Part shown: positions 43,289 through 52,272 of the stretch, piece by piece | How positions within the stretch are numbered: the stretch's first letter is position 1 | Layout: each line of letters starts with the position of its first letter | Source of the DNA: Syntrophomonadaceae bacterium | GTDB taxonomy: Bacteria; Bacillota; Syntrophomonadia; Syntrophomonadales; Syntrophomonadaceae | Length of the DNA: 62,643 bases | Assembly (NCBI GenBank): GCA_012729835.1 | Contig: JAAYCK010000072.1 | Coordinates: 1-62,643 of the forward strand | Reading direction: 5' to 3' | The notes under the pieces: model-generated | Told to the model about the DNA's origin: nothing | The model's input: the letters and a program-made list of their open reading frames with translations, nothing else | Database searches by the model: none | Translations under genes and position numbers: made by a program

Positions 43289-43951
43289 CTACTCTCCTTT
43301 GTCCAGGACCTTGATGATCCTGGCATAATTTCCACCGGCGACAACGTTGGGCGGGATGTCATTTACCACAACGCTTCCCGCGGCAATAACCGAATTATCT
43401 CCTATCCTTACTCCCTTTAGGATAATGCATCTGCTGCCTATCCATACATTCTTGCCGATGACTACATCGGCGTCATTTTCAAAGGCAGGATTCATTGTCC
43501 GATTCTCAGGGGGCCATAATGCATGAAAATCCGAATCTATTATCATTGAGTTAGGAGCAATCATAGTCCCTTCACCAACAGTGATTTGTTTGGATCTGGC
43601 TACTATAGAAGTTCCATTCAGATCGACATTATTTTCGATTACTATTTTAGCATCCGGTGTACAAGTCTTGAGCTTAGTAGGGGCATATATGGAACTAGCT
43701 GTACATCGCTGAGATGATGATACTATACTTACATTCTGGCCAAGGCTGATCTGACTTTTGGGAAAACGTGATAAATGGATAGTCCCGAAACAACGAACGT
43801 TATTTGAAATATTGATACCACAGATGCATGCTTTCAAATACAACATAGTTGTCCCGATAAACCCTGAGACATAGTGCTGTAGTCTTATGTAAGTATAGCT
43901 CAGCATGTCACGAAACGACAAACTGCTTAATTTTCTAAAAAATTCCTTCAT
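43289..43951 (-). CDS. Hexapeptide acyltransferase (WbbJ/CatB-like)
   Basis: This protein of 220 residues has a beta-helix from about 45 to 205, with MIIDSDFHALWPP carrying the expected catalytic histidine, and VIGKNVWIGSRCIILKGVRIG / SVIAAGSVV as the coils near the C-terminus. It starts six bases after the aldolase gene and ends five bases before the KdsB-like gene. The two hexapeptide genes around KdsB suggest regiospecific O- or N-acylations of the product. Confidence 0.85.
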   Translation of the reverse strand: MKEFFRKLSSLSFRDMLSYTYIRLQHYVSGFIGTTMLYLKACICGINISNNVRCFGTIHLSRFPKSQISLGQNVSIVSSSQRCTASSIYAPTKLKTCTPDAKIVIENNVDLNGTSIVARSKQITVGEGTMIAPNSMIIDSDFHALWPPENRTMNPAFENDADVVIGKNVWIGSRCIILKGVRIGDNSVIAAGSVVVNDIPPNVVAGGNYARIIKVLDKGE

Positions 43952-43957
43952 AGCGTT

Positions 43958-44713
43958 TTACCTTGATTTTGCTATTGTCTCACGGCATTTGCCTCCCAGG
44001 TACAAGGTGTCTAAACCGACGGCAATAAATGTATATCCCTTATCCTTATATGAATTTGTCAATTCGGGATCAGGTTGAACTACGTGAAAGCCCATCGCTT
44101 TTTTTAACCGCTTAGAAACCTTTTCATATTGCTGTAGGGCATCAAGCACCTCTGGCCTATTAAATTCACCAGGATAGCCCAGAGACCCTGACAGGTCATA
44201 CGGACCGATAATCGAGCCATCTACCCCCGGAGTAGACAGAATCTCCTCTAATCGTTCAATCGCCTTTATGTGTTCGATTTGCACTATGGCGACACTGTTA
44301 TCAGCCAGCCAGCTCTTATATTCTTCAAAACCAAATCCATATTGTTGAGCCCTCGCCAGACCTACGCCCCTGAAACCCTTTGGCGGATACTGCACTGCCC
44401 CTACTGCCCGTTCAGCGTCTTGACGACTATTTACCATTGGAACTATGACCCCATGAGACCCAGCATCCATTACCCTCTTGATCAAATAGGGATCATTGTC
44501 TCCTACTCTAACTAAAGGAACGCTGCCATTCATCTCTATGGTCCGAATCATTTCCTGAGCCTGATTGAGTTCAATAACGCTGTGTTCCATATCGATAGTC
44601 AACCAATCGAACCCAGATTTAGCCATTATTTCAGCTATAGATGTATGGCCAAGGGTTATCCATGAACCCAGCGAAAACTCATCTCGTAGTAATCTATCTT
44701 TTAAATCGATCAT
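43958..44713 (-). CDS. HpcH/HpaI-family class II pyruvate aldolase
   Basis: This TIM-barrel aldolase of 251 residues condenses pyruvate with an aldehyde to a 4-hydroxy-2-keto acid, or the reverse. The metal and catalytic residues are in place: His44 in DMEHS, Arg69 in VRVGDND, Glu147 in VQIEH and Asp173 in GPYDLSG. The usual substrate pocket T after QVE is His148 here. In a catabolic setting such enzymes split 2-keto-3-deoxy sugar acids; next to a KdsB-like CMP transferase, forming a 3-deoxy-ulosonate from pyruvate and a sugar aldehyde is attractive (inference). The ATG overlaps the flippase stop by four bases (ATGA). Confidence 0.88.
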   Translation of the reverse strand: MIDLKDRLLRDEFSLGSWITLGHTSIAEIMAKSGFDWLTIDMEHSVIELNQAQEMIRTIEMNGSVPLVRVGDNDPYLIKRVMDAGSHGVIVPMVNSRQDAERAVGAVQYPPKGFRGVGLARAQQYGFGFEEYKSWLADNSVAIVQIEHIKAIERLEEILSTPGVDGSIIGPYDLSGSLGYPGEFNRPEVLDALQQYEKVSKRLKKAMGFHVVQPDPELTNSYKDKGYTFIAVGLDTLYLGGKCRETIAKSR

Positions 44714-46275
44714 TTTACTCTTCTCCTATTATTTATAGAATGTTTAATAACAGCAATGTCTTCATGCTTTATCCCAAAAATACGAGGGAACTTATATGCC
44801 ACCAGTATGATTATTAAAGTATATAGAAACCCGGTTAAGAGAAAATTAGCTATTACAAAATCGTTCATCCAGTTCATCTGGTTGACTAATGCAGTAGTGA
44901 TCCATGCAATTGTCAATATGCAACCTACACTTATGATTTGATGTCCCAGGTAACGCCAGTAGTTCAAGCCGAGGAATTTAGAATTATAGTAAAGTTGGGC
45001 ATTGACCCAAAAGAACTGCAACCCGACCATTTTGACCGCCAAACCAACGGCCCCTGTATCTAATCCAAATCTATCTGCCGGAGCAATCAGGAAATAGGTA
45101 ATGGGTATCCCGATGGTCATGAAATAGATCCCAATGTTTCTGAATAGCTTTGTTTGTCCATTAGCAAAAAAAACTGAACCGCTTAATTGCCCATATGTCT
45201 GATGGATCGGATAAAATGCCATTATCATTACTGCTAAAACAGCTTCTTTATACTGACCACCTCCAAAAAGATATACCACATTGGCTGATTGAACAGCAAT
45301 AAAGCATGAAAAATAAGCGGCAACAGAATATAACATGGGTATATATCTACGGAAATAATAAGCCATCTGGCTTATGTCCTTATTGTCATAAGCGATAGAG
45401 AACTCTCTCATGAGTAAGGGAGTCATGGCACTGGTAAAAAGAAAACAAACGGCGCCAATTTGATAAGACAGACTGTAAAAGCCTTGTTGCTCACTTCCAG
45501 CAAATTGCTGCAAAAACCATCGATCAAGGATCCCTATAACCACGCCTGCAAGAGCGTAGAGAAGCAGAGGCGCACTGTATTCGTAAAACTCATGAATGTA
45601 TTTCTTAGCATGTTCTCTGGTGATCGTATATTGTCCTTTAAGGGCAAAATCACTATTCTTGATTACTGCTGCAAAGGCCAAACCTAAGAAACCAATAATA
45701 ATAAAGTTGTAATAAAAGAAATTAGCCAAATCTAGCTTATGACACAGATAAAGCACTACAATCATAGCAAGGCCTAATATCTTTTGGATAATTCGAGCAA
45801 TCTCTGAAGGAACAGTTAAACCATAAGCATCAGTAATTTTGTTCAGGGTTTGACTAAACCAGGTAAATATTCCCCATCCTGCACCTAGATAAATGTAAAA
45901 AATAGTCTGTCCTGGCCAAATACTATTGATTTGACCTGTTTGATGAACTATTAGTACAAATAATAGGGTCATTATAGATGCTAAGATTGAAAAATAGAGA
46001 TAAAAAACTACCAACCCATACTCTCTTGGTCTCTGTGAGAGCTTAGTGTAGAATGCAGTTGAGGTCCCCATGTCAATGAAACCGATGATCTGATTAAAGA
46101 AATTAGTTATAAAATTAAAATCGCCATAAGCTCTGGGGCCTAGCCCACGGGGAATTATGGCCTGAGTTATCAGATTAACAAACAGGCCCACTAAATTGGT
46201 GGATAATTTGAAGGCATATCTTCTGCCCAATGAGCTATTCCCGCTCTCATCCCGCAATGACTTTAGAAAACTCAT
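44710..46275 (-). CDS. Wzx-type oligosaccharide flippase (MOP superfamily)
   Basis: This protein has 521 residues from the chosen ATG and about 12-14 membrane helices over its length, with a PST/MATE-like organisation; it probably flips undecaprenyl-linked repeat units to the outer face. A TTG at 46308 would add 11 residues but has no ribosome-binding site, while the ATG at 46275 has GGGA eight bases upstream. It still overlaps the end of the preceding transferase gene by 29 bases. There is one flippase gene of this type in the window, so it likely serves the repeat unit that the nearby Wzy polymerises. Confidence 0.83.
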   Translation of the reverse strand: MSFLKSLRDESGNSSLGRRYAFKLSTNLVGLFVNLITQAIIPRGLGPRAYGDFNFITNFFNQIIGFIDMGTSTAFYTKLSQRPREYGLVVFYLYFSILASIMTLLFVLIVHQTGQINSIWPGQTIFYIYLGAGWGIFTWFSQTLNKITDAYGLTVPSEIARIIQKILGLAMIVVLYLCHKLDLANFFYYNFIIIGFLGLAFAAVIKNSDFALKGQYTITREHAKKYIHEFYEYSAPLLLYALAGVVIGILDRWFLQQFAGSEQQGFYSLSYQIGAVCFLFTSAMTPLLMREFSIAYDNKDISQMAYYFRRYIPMLYSVAAYFSCFIAVQSANVVYLFGGGQYKEAVLAVMIMAFYPIHQTYGQLSGSVFFANGQTKLFRNIGIYFMTIGIPITYFLIAPADRFGLDTGAVGLAVKMVGLQFFWVNAQLYYNSKFLGLNYWRYLGHQIISVGCILTIAWITTALVNQMNWMNDFVIANFLLTGFLYTLIIILVAYKFPRIFGIKHEDIAVIKHSINNRRRVK

Positions 46276-48013
46276 AAATCCATTCCCGAAGTGGTCCAAC
46301 CCGTGCAAATCGTTCGCAAAATCTCGACCGTACCTTCTGCAGTTCAGGGTTATTCCACCATGATTCTATATCAAAATATATTTGATTTACAGTATGTGCG
46401 GCAGATTCTGGAGTCTTATAAAGAATTCCAACTCTAATAAGTTCATCAAAAAACGGCATAGCCTCTGGTCTAATATAATGAGTCTCGAAATCCCAAAAAA
46501 GAATGGTTGGCTTATTACTGGCTAAAACCTCAAGAAACGTCGTAGCCGTATTATCACAGATTACCAGCCGGCATTGTTCCAAACGCTTTCTGAAGGGGAT
46601 CTCCCAACTATCCATAATAACCTCCAGTTTAGCATCACTCCACCTATCTGCGTACTCCCAACCGAAGTCGTTAATATAGCCTCTGATATGCAATGCATCG
46701 CGGATATTTTTATCGAGCCCGGCTGCAAATCTTATCTGCCATTCTATATAGGTAGATACCTCGTGTGGGAGAATTGGTGTAAAGCGCAAGAAATAGCGCG
46801 GCCAAATATTTGATACAAAAAGTATGTCTTTCAATTGATTATCCGCTTGTAAGTCCTTGATATCATTCAATTTGAGAGCGGCCATCGGTATAATCTTGTT
46901 GTTAAATCCTTCTCTATCCCATCCCCAGGTAAAGTATTTATCTACAATGGAAAGCTCATAGTCTTCTTGATGTAAATTGGCATTTATACCATACATACCA
47001 CCATGCTGCCCACCCAATAATGCTACCCCTTTTTCTCTGGCATCAGCTGCCCATATCTTAAACGTTTCGTCAAAGTACCAGGAAGTACCACTAAAAATGG
47101 CTTTGACATTCGAATATTTGCGGAATTTCTTTTTAGATGCCAAGTATAATGTTTGATATCCCTCTAAAAAACAAAACGGGATATCCTGGGGTATCAATTT
47201 GACCAGGATTCGTACAAATTCATCCTCGGTATCGATCTTCATATCGGATAATTCAGCACGCATCGTTAGGTTAGTGACCAGCTCATCCATTGGCAACTGT
47301 TCATCGAACCCCAGTGCAAGCTTTGATTTAAACCGTACTTTTAACCGAAATTCATCAGACTTTGAAAAATAAGAACTTTGCATGTACATACCATTGTTAG
47401 CTTTACCGTCCAACAATTTGTACCACAGCATCTTGATTGATTTACTTAAGCTATTATTAACCTGTGGTATTTGCCTTTTTTCTGGTGATGCAATGCCTCT
47501 TTCAGGTAAAATCTTACCTTCTAGTTTTAGCATCCGGCTTATGATCTGTAGATTGTAAGTATCATTAATGATACGAACCACAAAATCCTCAGTGTCTGAA
47601 GGGATTATATAATCTTTTTCGGACAGCAATATAGTGGTATATTGAGGATATATTTCGGTAATTGATTTCAATCTCAGAAATTTATCATAAACATTAGCTG
47701 CATAATGAAATAACCAAACACCGAGGACGATCCGCCAATATCTCTTGCTCCTATCGACCCCATGGATTATATTTAGCTTACTTCCGACAATTTCAAGAAT
47801 ATCTTCATAAACTTTATTTAAATACTGATTGCCTGCATTTATCTTATCCAAGCTGCTCCACGGGTTAGGCAAGAAAGAATACTCTAACGTTTCCCAAAAT
47901 GCCCGACGCGAAAACCGGTTGCACCACTCACCCATAAATAATAAAGGTTTTGAAGTATCCCAGAATTCCTCAAGTGCAGTAGTTGCTAAGAAAACTTCGT
48001 CTTTATTACTCAC
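46247..48013 (-). CDS. LIC12162-family (TIGR04331) putative surface-sugar transferase
   Basis: This protein of 588 residues begins FLATTALEEFWDTSKP with LFMGEWCNRFSR nearby, the hallmark I recall for the LIC12162 family found in Leptospira-type and other O-antigen loci. Further marks are GGQHGGMYG (334-342) and CDNTATTFLEVLASNKP (486-502), reminiscent of capsule and glycerophosphate transferases with a GT-B fold. No membrane helix is visible. The family's reaction is unknown; its place after the CMP-sugar module suggests transfer of a nonulosonate-like sugar (inference). The start is GTG; GGGGAG lies 14 bases upstream, further than usual, so the start is not certain. Confidence 0.68.
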   Translation of the reverse strand: MSNKDEVFLATTALEEFWDTSKPLLFMGEWCNRFSRRAFWETLEYSFLPNPWSSLDKINAGNQYLNKVYEDILEIVGSKLNIIHGVDRSKRYWRIVLGVWLFHYAANVYDKFLRLKSITEIYPQYTTILLSEKDYIIPSDTEDFVVRIINDTYNLQIISRMLKLEGKILPERGIASPEKRQIPQVNNSLSKSIKMLWYKLLDGKANNGMYMQSSYFSKSDEFRLKVRFKSKLALGFDEQLPMDELVTNLTMRAELSDMKIDTEDEFVRILVKLIPQDIPFCFLEGYQTLYLASKKKFRKYSNVKAIFSGTSWYFDETFKIWAADAREKGVALLGGQHGGMYGINANLHQEDYELSIVDKYFTWGWDREGFNNKIIPMAALKLNDIKDLQADNQLKDILFVSNIWPRYFLRFTPILPHEVSTYIEWQIRFAAGLDKNIRDALHIRGYINDFGWEYADRWSDAKLEVIMDSWEIPFRKRLEQCRLVICDNTATTFLEVLASNKPTILFWDFETHYIRPEAMPFFDELIRVGILYKTPESAAHTVNQIYFDIESWWNNPELQKVRSRFCERFARVGPLREWIYEFSKVIAG

Positions 48014-48060
48014 TTATATGCAATAATCTCCCCTCTGTACTCGAAAGTATTATGAAGCTT

Positions 48061-48906
48061 CTACCAAACGGTCCTTCCCCCGTCAATAACCAGATTGATT
48101 CCAGTCATATAAGAAGAAGCATCTGAAACCAGGAATAGAACTGCCGCCTGATATTCATCTTTCTCAGCCATTCTTCCCATCGGTATAAGGTTAGTCAATT
48201 TCTTAACAAACGCATCGGGCTGATTGTTATAAACACCACCTGGTGAAAGAGAATTAACCCTGATATTTTTCTCTGCCCAATATGTTGCCAGATATTTAGT
48301 CAAACCCAGCAGACCATGTTTGATGACAGAATAAGTGACCGGCTTTACCGGTTGCATTTCCGGCGCTATTCCCTCCTGCCGGTATATTCTCTGGTCGGGG
48401 GCAATAACGCCTAGATCAGAGGCTATATTCAGGATGACCCCACCGCCGCCTTTAGCCATCTCCGCACCGAATACCTGACAGCAAAGAAAAGCCCCTGTCA
48501 GCCCTACGGCTATCTCTTTATCCCATTGTTCCAGGATAAAGTTTTCGAAACGTGAATTTTCCTTTAGGTCATCGGTTGTACTCATCTTGGGATTCATGGC
48601 AGCATTATTGATAAGTATGTTTATCTTCCCGAGCTCTTTATAAGATTCTTTTTGTAACGCTTCAAGTTCATCTATGGATGTTATATCAACTGTTTTCCCT
48701 ATAATTCGTACATTAGGGCAGGAGGCTTGAATACTTTTTACCGACTCAGCTAGCAAGCCTGTGTCAACATCTATCAGGATACAATTGGCGCCAGCACCAG
48801 CCAGTGCCTCAGCATGCTGCCGCCCTAAAAGGCCTGCCCCACCGGTTATTATTGCAGTTTTCCCAGATAGATCAAACTTCTTCATAACATTAGACTGGAT
48901 ATCCAA
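48061..48906 (-). CDS. SDR-family oxidoreductase, PtmA-like
   Basis: With the TTG start at 48906 this protein has 281 residues. It has TGGAGLLG for NAD(P) binding, NNAAM, an Asn-Ile-Ala-Ser catalytic serine region and YSVIK as the Tyr/Lys pair. Inserted sequence before the Tyr (QRIYRQEGIAPEM region) is what I recall from PtmA of legionaminic acid clusters. GGAAGAGGTG lies eight bases before the TTG, and using this start removes the overlap with the upstream SDR gene, whereas an ATG at 48957 has no site and would overlap. It probably reduces or oxidises a sugar intermediate of the adjacent ulosonate module. Confidence 0.85.
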   Translation of the reverse strand: MDIQSNVMKKFDLSGKTAIITGGAGLLGRQHAEALAGAGANCILIDVDTGLLAESVKSIQASCPNVRIIGKTVDITSIDELEALQKESYKELGKINILINNAAMNPKMSTTDDLKENSRFENFILEQWDKEIAVGLTGAFLCCQVFGAEMAKGGGGVILNIASDLGVIAPDQRIYRQEGIAPEMQPVKPVTYSVIKHGLLGLTKYLATYWAEKNIRVNSLSPGGVYNNQPDAFVKKLTNLIPMGRMAEKDEYQAAVLFLVSDASSYMTGINLVIDGGRTVW

Positions 48907-48914
48907 CTTCGGTA

Positions 48915-48924
48915 CACCTCTTCC
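48915..48924 (-). promoter_or_regulatory. Ribosome-binding site fixing the TTG start of the PtmA-like SDR
   Basis: GGAAGAGGTG on the minus strand with an 8-base spacer to TTG (48906). No such site precedes the other candidate starts at 48957 and 48885. Confidence 0.75.
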
Positions 48925-48931
48925 TTTAGTT

Positions 48932-49708
48932 CTAATATCTTTTGGTTTGACCACCATCGACTACTAAAGTTGCCCCAGTAGTAAAGGAAGACCTCTCACT
49001 AGCCAGGAAGACTACAGCATCTGCAATCTCTTCCGGTTTAGCGAACCTGGCCAGGGGCACTTCTTTTTCTATAAAACCCTTAGTTCCTTCCGGATCGTTA
49101 TTATATATCTCTTCCCACCTGCCGCCCGGGAAGAACACATTTCCGGGCATTACACAATTGATCCTAACTCCATAGCTGGCCATATCAACTGAAATGTTCT
49201 TATTTAAATTCAACAGCGCGGACTTGGCAGCAGAATAGCCATACGGAGCACCTGATCTTTCCACTGCAGTTATAGATGATATCAATATTATGCTTCCATA
49301 GCGTTGATCTTTAAAGATCTGGGCAAAATCGTCAAGTAAACCTACCGTACTCAACAGGTTGATATTTAAGAATCTTTCCCATTCATCAACACTAAGTTTA
49401 TTTTCAACCGTTGCTTTGCCATTTCCCAGATTTGATACCAGGATATCGAGCTTTCCATACTTATTGACTATATAATCGCGGAGTTGTCCTCTTTTTTCCC
49501 GAATTAATAGATCTGCGGCGAAATAATCGATCATAGCGGAAGGATACAGCTTGGCTAAGTCCTGTGCTGTCCCGGCAAGCCTCAGCTCATCCTTGTCGTT
49601 TATAACAACGTGGCATCCCTCCCGCAGAAACCCTTCAGCAATTGCTTTCCCGATTCCTGATCCTGATGCCGTTATCAATACCAGTTTGTCTTTTATCCCC
49701 AGATCCAA
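48932..49708 (-). CDS. SDR-family oxidoreductase
   Basis: This classical SDR of 258 residues has TASGSGIG (13-20), Ser144-Ser145 and Tyr158/Lys162 in YSAAK. The usual NNAG segment is replaced by SNLGNG (92-97), a mild variation. The C-terminal DGGQ ending is typical. The start is TTG with GGAG eight bases upstream; the aminotransferase gene ends 11 bases before. Two different SDRs in a row suggest consecutive redox steps, such as oxidation to a keto group and later reduction with other stereochemistry (inference). Confidence 0.85.
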   Translation of the reverse strand: MDLGIKDKLVLITASGSGIGKAIAEGFLREGCHVVINDKDELRLAGTAQDLAKLYPSAMIDYFAADLLIREKRGQLRDYIVNKYGKLDILVSNLGNGKATVENKLSVDEWERFLNINLLSTVGLLDDFAQIFKDQRYGSIILISSITAVERSGAPYGYSAAKSALLNLNKNISVDMASYGVRINCVMPGNVFFPGGRWEEIYNNDPEGTKGFIEKEVPLARFAKPEEIADAVVFLASERSSFTTGATLVVDGGQTKRY

Positions 49709-49719
49709 ATATCTTTCTC

Positions 49720-50703
49720 CTATTTTTTAGTCTTAAATGAGTATGGGGTCGGGGCTGAAGAAGCCTCGCTCTTGGCCTCATTACTCCATTTCTTGATCTG
49801 AGCCTCTATATCCAGGCCGACATTCTTGCTCCAGGTGTCCAACAATAATCGTGTTAATGGGCCCATAGTTCCTTGACCAATTTTAACAGCATTCAAGGTA
49901 GTGACCGGCAGTAAGCAAAATGGTGTGCCGGTCATAAAAGCCTCATCTGCCATCATAACGTCATAAACTTCAATGTTTTTCTCTACCCATTCCAAACCTA
50001 ACTCGTCACACAACTCAAAAATATATGCCCGACTGATACCGCGCAGAATATTACGCGGTTCAGGAGTTATTACCACCCCGTCTTTAACGATAAAGAAATT
50101 ATCCCCGGTCCCCTCTGCAACAAATCCGTCGGGATCGAGCAGTAATGCCCAGTTATTTTCCCCTGCATAATTGGACACCTCGATATTTGCCATCAGGTAA
50201 TGGATGCGGCTTCTATTCTTGACTTTAGGATCCAGTAGTGACGCCGGAATAGTACGCTGGGACGGGATTACCGCATTGATACCGCTGTCAAATAGTACCC
50301 CCATCCCCGATACAGTCCACCGCAGCGGAAAATCGGCAATGATCACGTTAGCTCCCTGCTGAGCCCCTACTACACCCTGATAGATACCTAATAAGCCCCG
50401 GGTAACGTCGATCATGATACGATGTTCATCATCTGCGGCAAAAAAAGGTTCGTTGGCTTCTATAGTTTCATAAACATGGGATTCCATCTCATCCATACTC
50501 ATCTCCACCGGGATCCTTAAATACTTGATACCCGAATACAACCTCTCAAGATGTTCCCTTAATCTGAACTGTTTTTTGTTGAAAGAACGGGTCATCTCGA
50601 AAACCATATCACCGAACATTAGCGCCGAATCGTATATGGAGATCCGAGCATTCTCCTCCGGAACAAAAACCCCGTTCATGTAAACTACTCTTCCACTTCT
50701 CAC
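49720..50703 (-). CDS. Class IV (fold-type IV) PLP aminotransferase
   Basis: This protein of 327 residues belongs to the branched-chain/D-amino-acid aminotransferase superfamily. The PLP lysine is Lys162 (VKNRSRIHYL), placed the same number of residues before an alanine-rich helix as in D-amino acid transaminase, and Glu197 in VAEGTGDN is the ring-nitrogen contact. The C-terminal extension (310-327) is basic and unusual. Amino-acid, not sugar, aminotransferases are known in this fold, so a keto-acid or amino-acid building block for the glycan is likely (inference). The start is GTG with AAGGAG eight bases upstream. It is followed 11 bases later by the first SDR. Confidence 0.84.
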   Translation of the reverse strand: MRSGRVVYMNGVFVPEENARISIYDSALMFGDMVFEMTRSFNKKQFRLREHLERLYSGIKYLRIPVEMSMDEMESHVYETIEANEPFFAADDEHRIMIDVTRGLLGIYQGVVGAQQGANVIIADFPLRWTVSGMGVLFDSGINAVIPSQRTIPASLLDPKVKNRSRIHYLMANIEVSNYAGENNWALLLDPDGFVAEGTGDNFFIVKDGVVITPEPRNILRGISRAYIFELCDELGLEWVEKNIEVYDVMMADEAFMTGTPFCLLPVTTLNAVKIGQGTMGPLTRLLLDTWSKNVGLDIEAQIKKWSNEAKSEASSAPTPYSFKTKK

Positions 50704-50726
50704 TTCGCCATCTCCTTAATCTTTAA

Positions 50727-51407
50727 TTATATGATTAGGTCCTTAAATGTCTGAAAAAGTATTTCCATTAATTTGATATCATCCCGGTTATCGATCTCAA
50801 AGGTCTGCCAGAATTCCATTAAATAGACCCCGATTTTCCCGCCCATCCGGTTTCCCTGAGCCAGGATTTCGGGTTTAAACAAATAAAAAGAACCGTTTTC
50901 AACATACTGAGATTTACGGTCCTGGCGCCTTCCACGATTAAGATAGTCATAGTTGAAGCTTTTTAATTGCCCCTCTTGATCTAGATCCCAAATCAGGAAA
51001 TCATCTAACATGGCACCCGAAAAGGCTGAATCCCACTTCTCCTCCCGAAATTGTCTTATAGCCTTGCTTAAATCATCAGGTTTACGAAGGGGAGACGTAG
51101 CCTGGAGCATGATAACCAGCTCGACATCATTGCCTATTACTGACAAGGCATGCTCTATGGCCGATTCGGAGGAAGCCGTATCTCCTGCGATATCAGCCGG
51201 CCTTACGATCGTTGAGGCACCAAATTCTTTGGCGATATCCAATATCTCATTAGAATCTGAAGTGAGATAGACTTCATCGATTTCCGGGGTGTGTTTGGCT
51301 TGAAGTATTGACCAGGCAATAAGGGGTTTCCCACAAAAATCCATTATATTCTTCCCTGGGATGCCTTTAGAACCGCCCCGTGCCGGAATAATTGCAATCG
51401 TCTTCAT
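50727..51407 (-). CDS. NeuA-like CMP-nonulosonate (acylneuraminate) cytidylyltransferase
   Basis: This protein of 226 residues activates a sialic-acid-like 3-deoxy-ulosonic acid with CTP. It shows IIPARGGSKGIPGKN (6-20) and MLQATSPLR near residue 103, the standard signature of NeuA, PseF and LegF. The length fits the bacterial single-domain type. GAGGAT lies seven bases before the ATG, and only three bases separate it from the TIM-barrel gene. Together with the NeuB-like synthase it defines a nonulosonate-type pathway; which acid is made cannot be told. Confidence 0.9.
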   Translation of the reverse strand: MKTIAIIPARGGSKGIPGKNIMDFCGKPLIAWSILQAKHTPEIDEVYLTSDSNEILDIAKEFGASTIVRPADIAGDTASSESAIEHALSVIGNDVELVIMLQATSPLRKPDDLSKAIRQFREEKWDSAFSGAMLDDFLIWDLDQEGQLKSFNYDYLNRGRRQDRKSQYVENGSFYLFKPEILAQGNRMGGKIGVYLMEFWQTFEIDNRDDIKLMEILFQTFKDLII

Positions 51408-51410
51408 AAA

Positions 51411-52259
51411 TTATCCTCTTTCTGTGATGTATTTCTCCAAACGGGGTTTAACCCACGCAAGTTGTCTCTTAAAGACCTCAACCCCTTCGTCATCACGAAA
51501 AGCCTGCATTATAAACGGGCCATTGTATTTAACCCGGGCCAGGCAATTGAAAAATGTATCAAAGTCAGTATCACCCGAACCTAATTCGACCGACCCCCCG
51601 CCTAGCTTCCGGTCTTTGATGTGTACATCTGAAATATACTCACCATAGGCAGCCAGCTCTTCATCCGGTTTATAACCCAGGGAAGCACTGTTTCCCGTAT
51701 CGTAATTCACCTTAATGGCCGGCGATTTGATCTGACCCAACAAACGTGCAAAAGACTCAGGCCCCAGATCGGTTTCCAGAGATATATTCATATGATTTTT
51801 TTCAGCAAGGCTAATCAGCTGAGCGGTGTTTTTGACAAACTCATCGAAAAATGCGGGGTTGCCTTCCAGACTTGATTGATCCACGCAGGGGATAACAATG
51901 TCGGTGGCATTTAAAACTGCACCATTGATGATCAGTTTTTTCAGGACTTCTTGGCTGTTGGCGATATTGGCCGTCGTATTATTATGAAATGACGCTTCCA
52001 TGAAGTAATCAGCACAAATGGTTTTGACCTTTACCCCCGTTTTCTCCATAACAGCTTTGATTTCATTCAATCCTTCAGTTGTAAGCAGAGGATTATCTTG
52101 ATAATCGTTGTAATCTAATATAAATTCGATCAGGTCCAATCCCAAATCACGGGCAATCAAGAATTCGTCCTGCCAGTATCCTATTGGATGCGCTTGATAA
52201 CGCCCCTTGAATTTTGGTAATAGCCTTCCTTGTATAACTCCTATTTCGTATGTATTCAT
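51411..52259 (-). CDS. Xylose-isomerase-like TIM-barrel protein (sugar-phosphate isomerase/epimerase fold)
   Basis: From the chosen start this protein has 282 residues. It begins YEIGVIQGRLLPK, which I recall from TIM-barrel proteins next to sialic-acid-synthase homologues, and has conserved acidic and histidine residues expected for a metal site (SLETDLG, NYDTGNS, DVHIKD). Function unproven; isomerisation or epimerisation of a sugar or sugar acid is the usual guess. The ATG at 52259 has GGAGAG seven bases upstream; the frame could be opened at 52280, but that would place the ribosome-binding site inside the gene. Confidence 0.82.
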   Translation of the reverse strand: MNTYEIGVIQGRLLPKFKGRYQAHPIGYWQDEFLIARDLGLDLIEFILDYNDYQDNPLLTTEGLNEIKAVMEKTGVKVKTICADYFMEASFHNNTTANIANSQEVLKKLIINGAVLNATDIVIPCVDQSSLEGNPAFFDEFVKNTAQLISLAEKNHMNISLETDLGPESFARLLGQIKSPAIKVNYDTGNSASLGYKPDEELAAYGEYISDVHIKDRKLGGGSVELGSGDTDFDTFFNCLARVKYNGPFIMQAFRDDEGVEVFKRQLAWVKPRLEKYITERG

Positions 52260-52272
52260 AACAACTCTCCAA

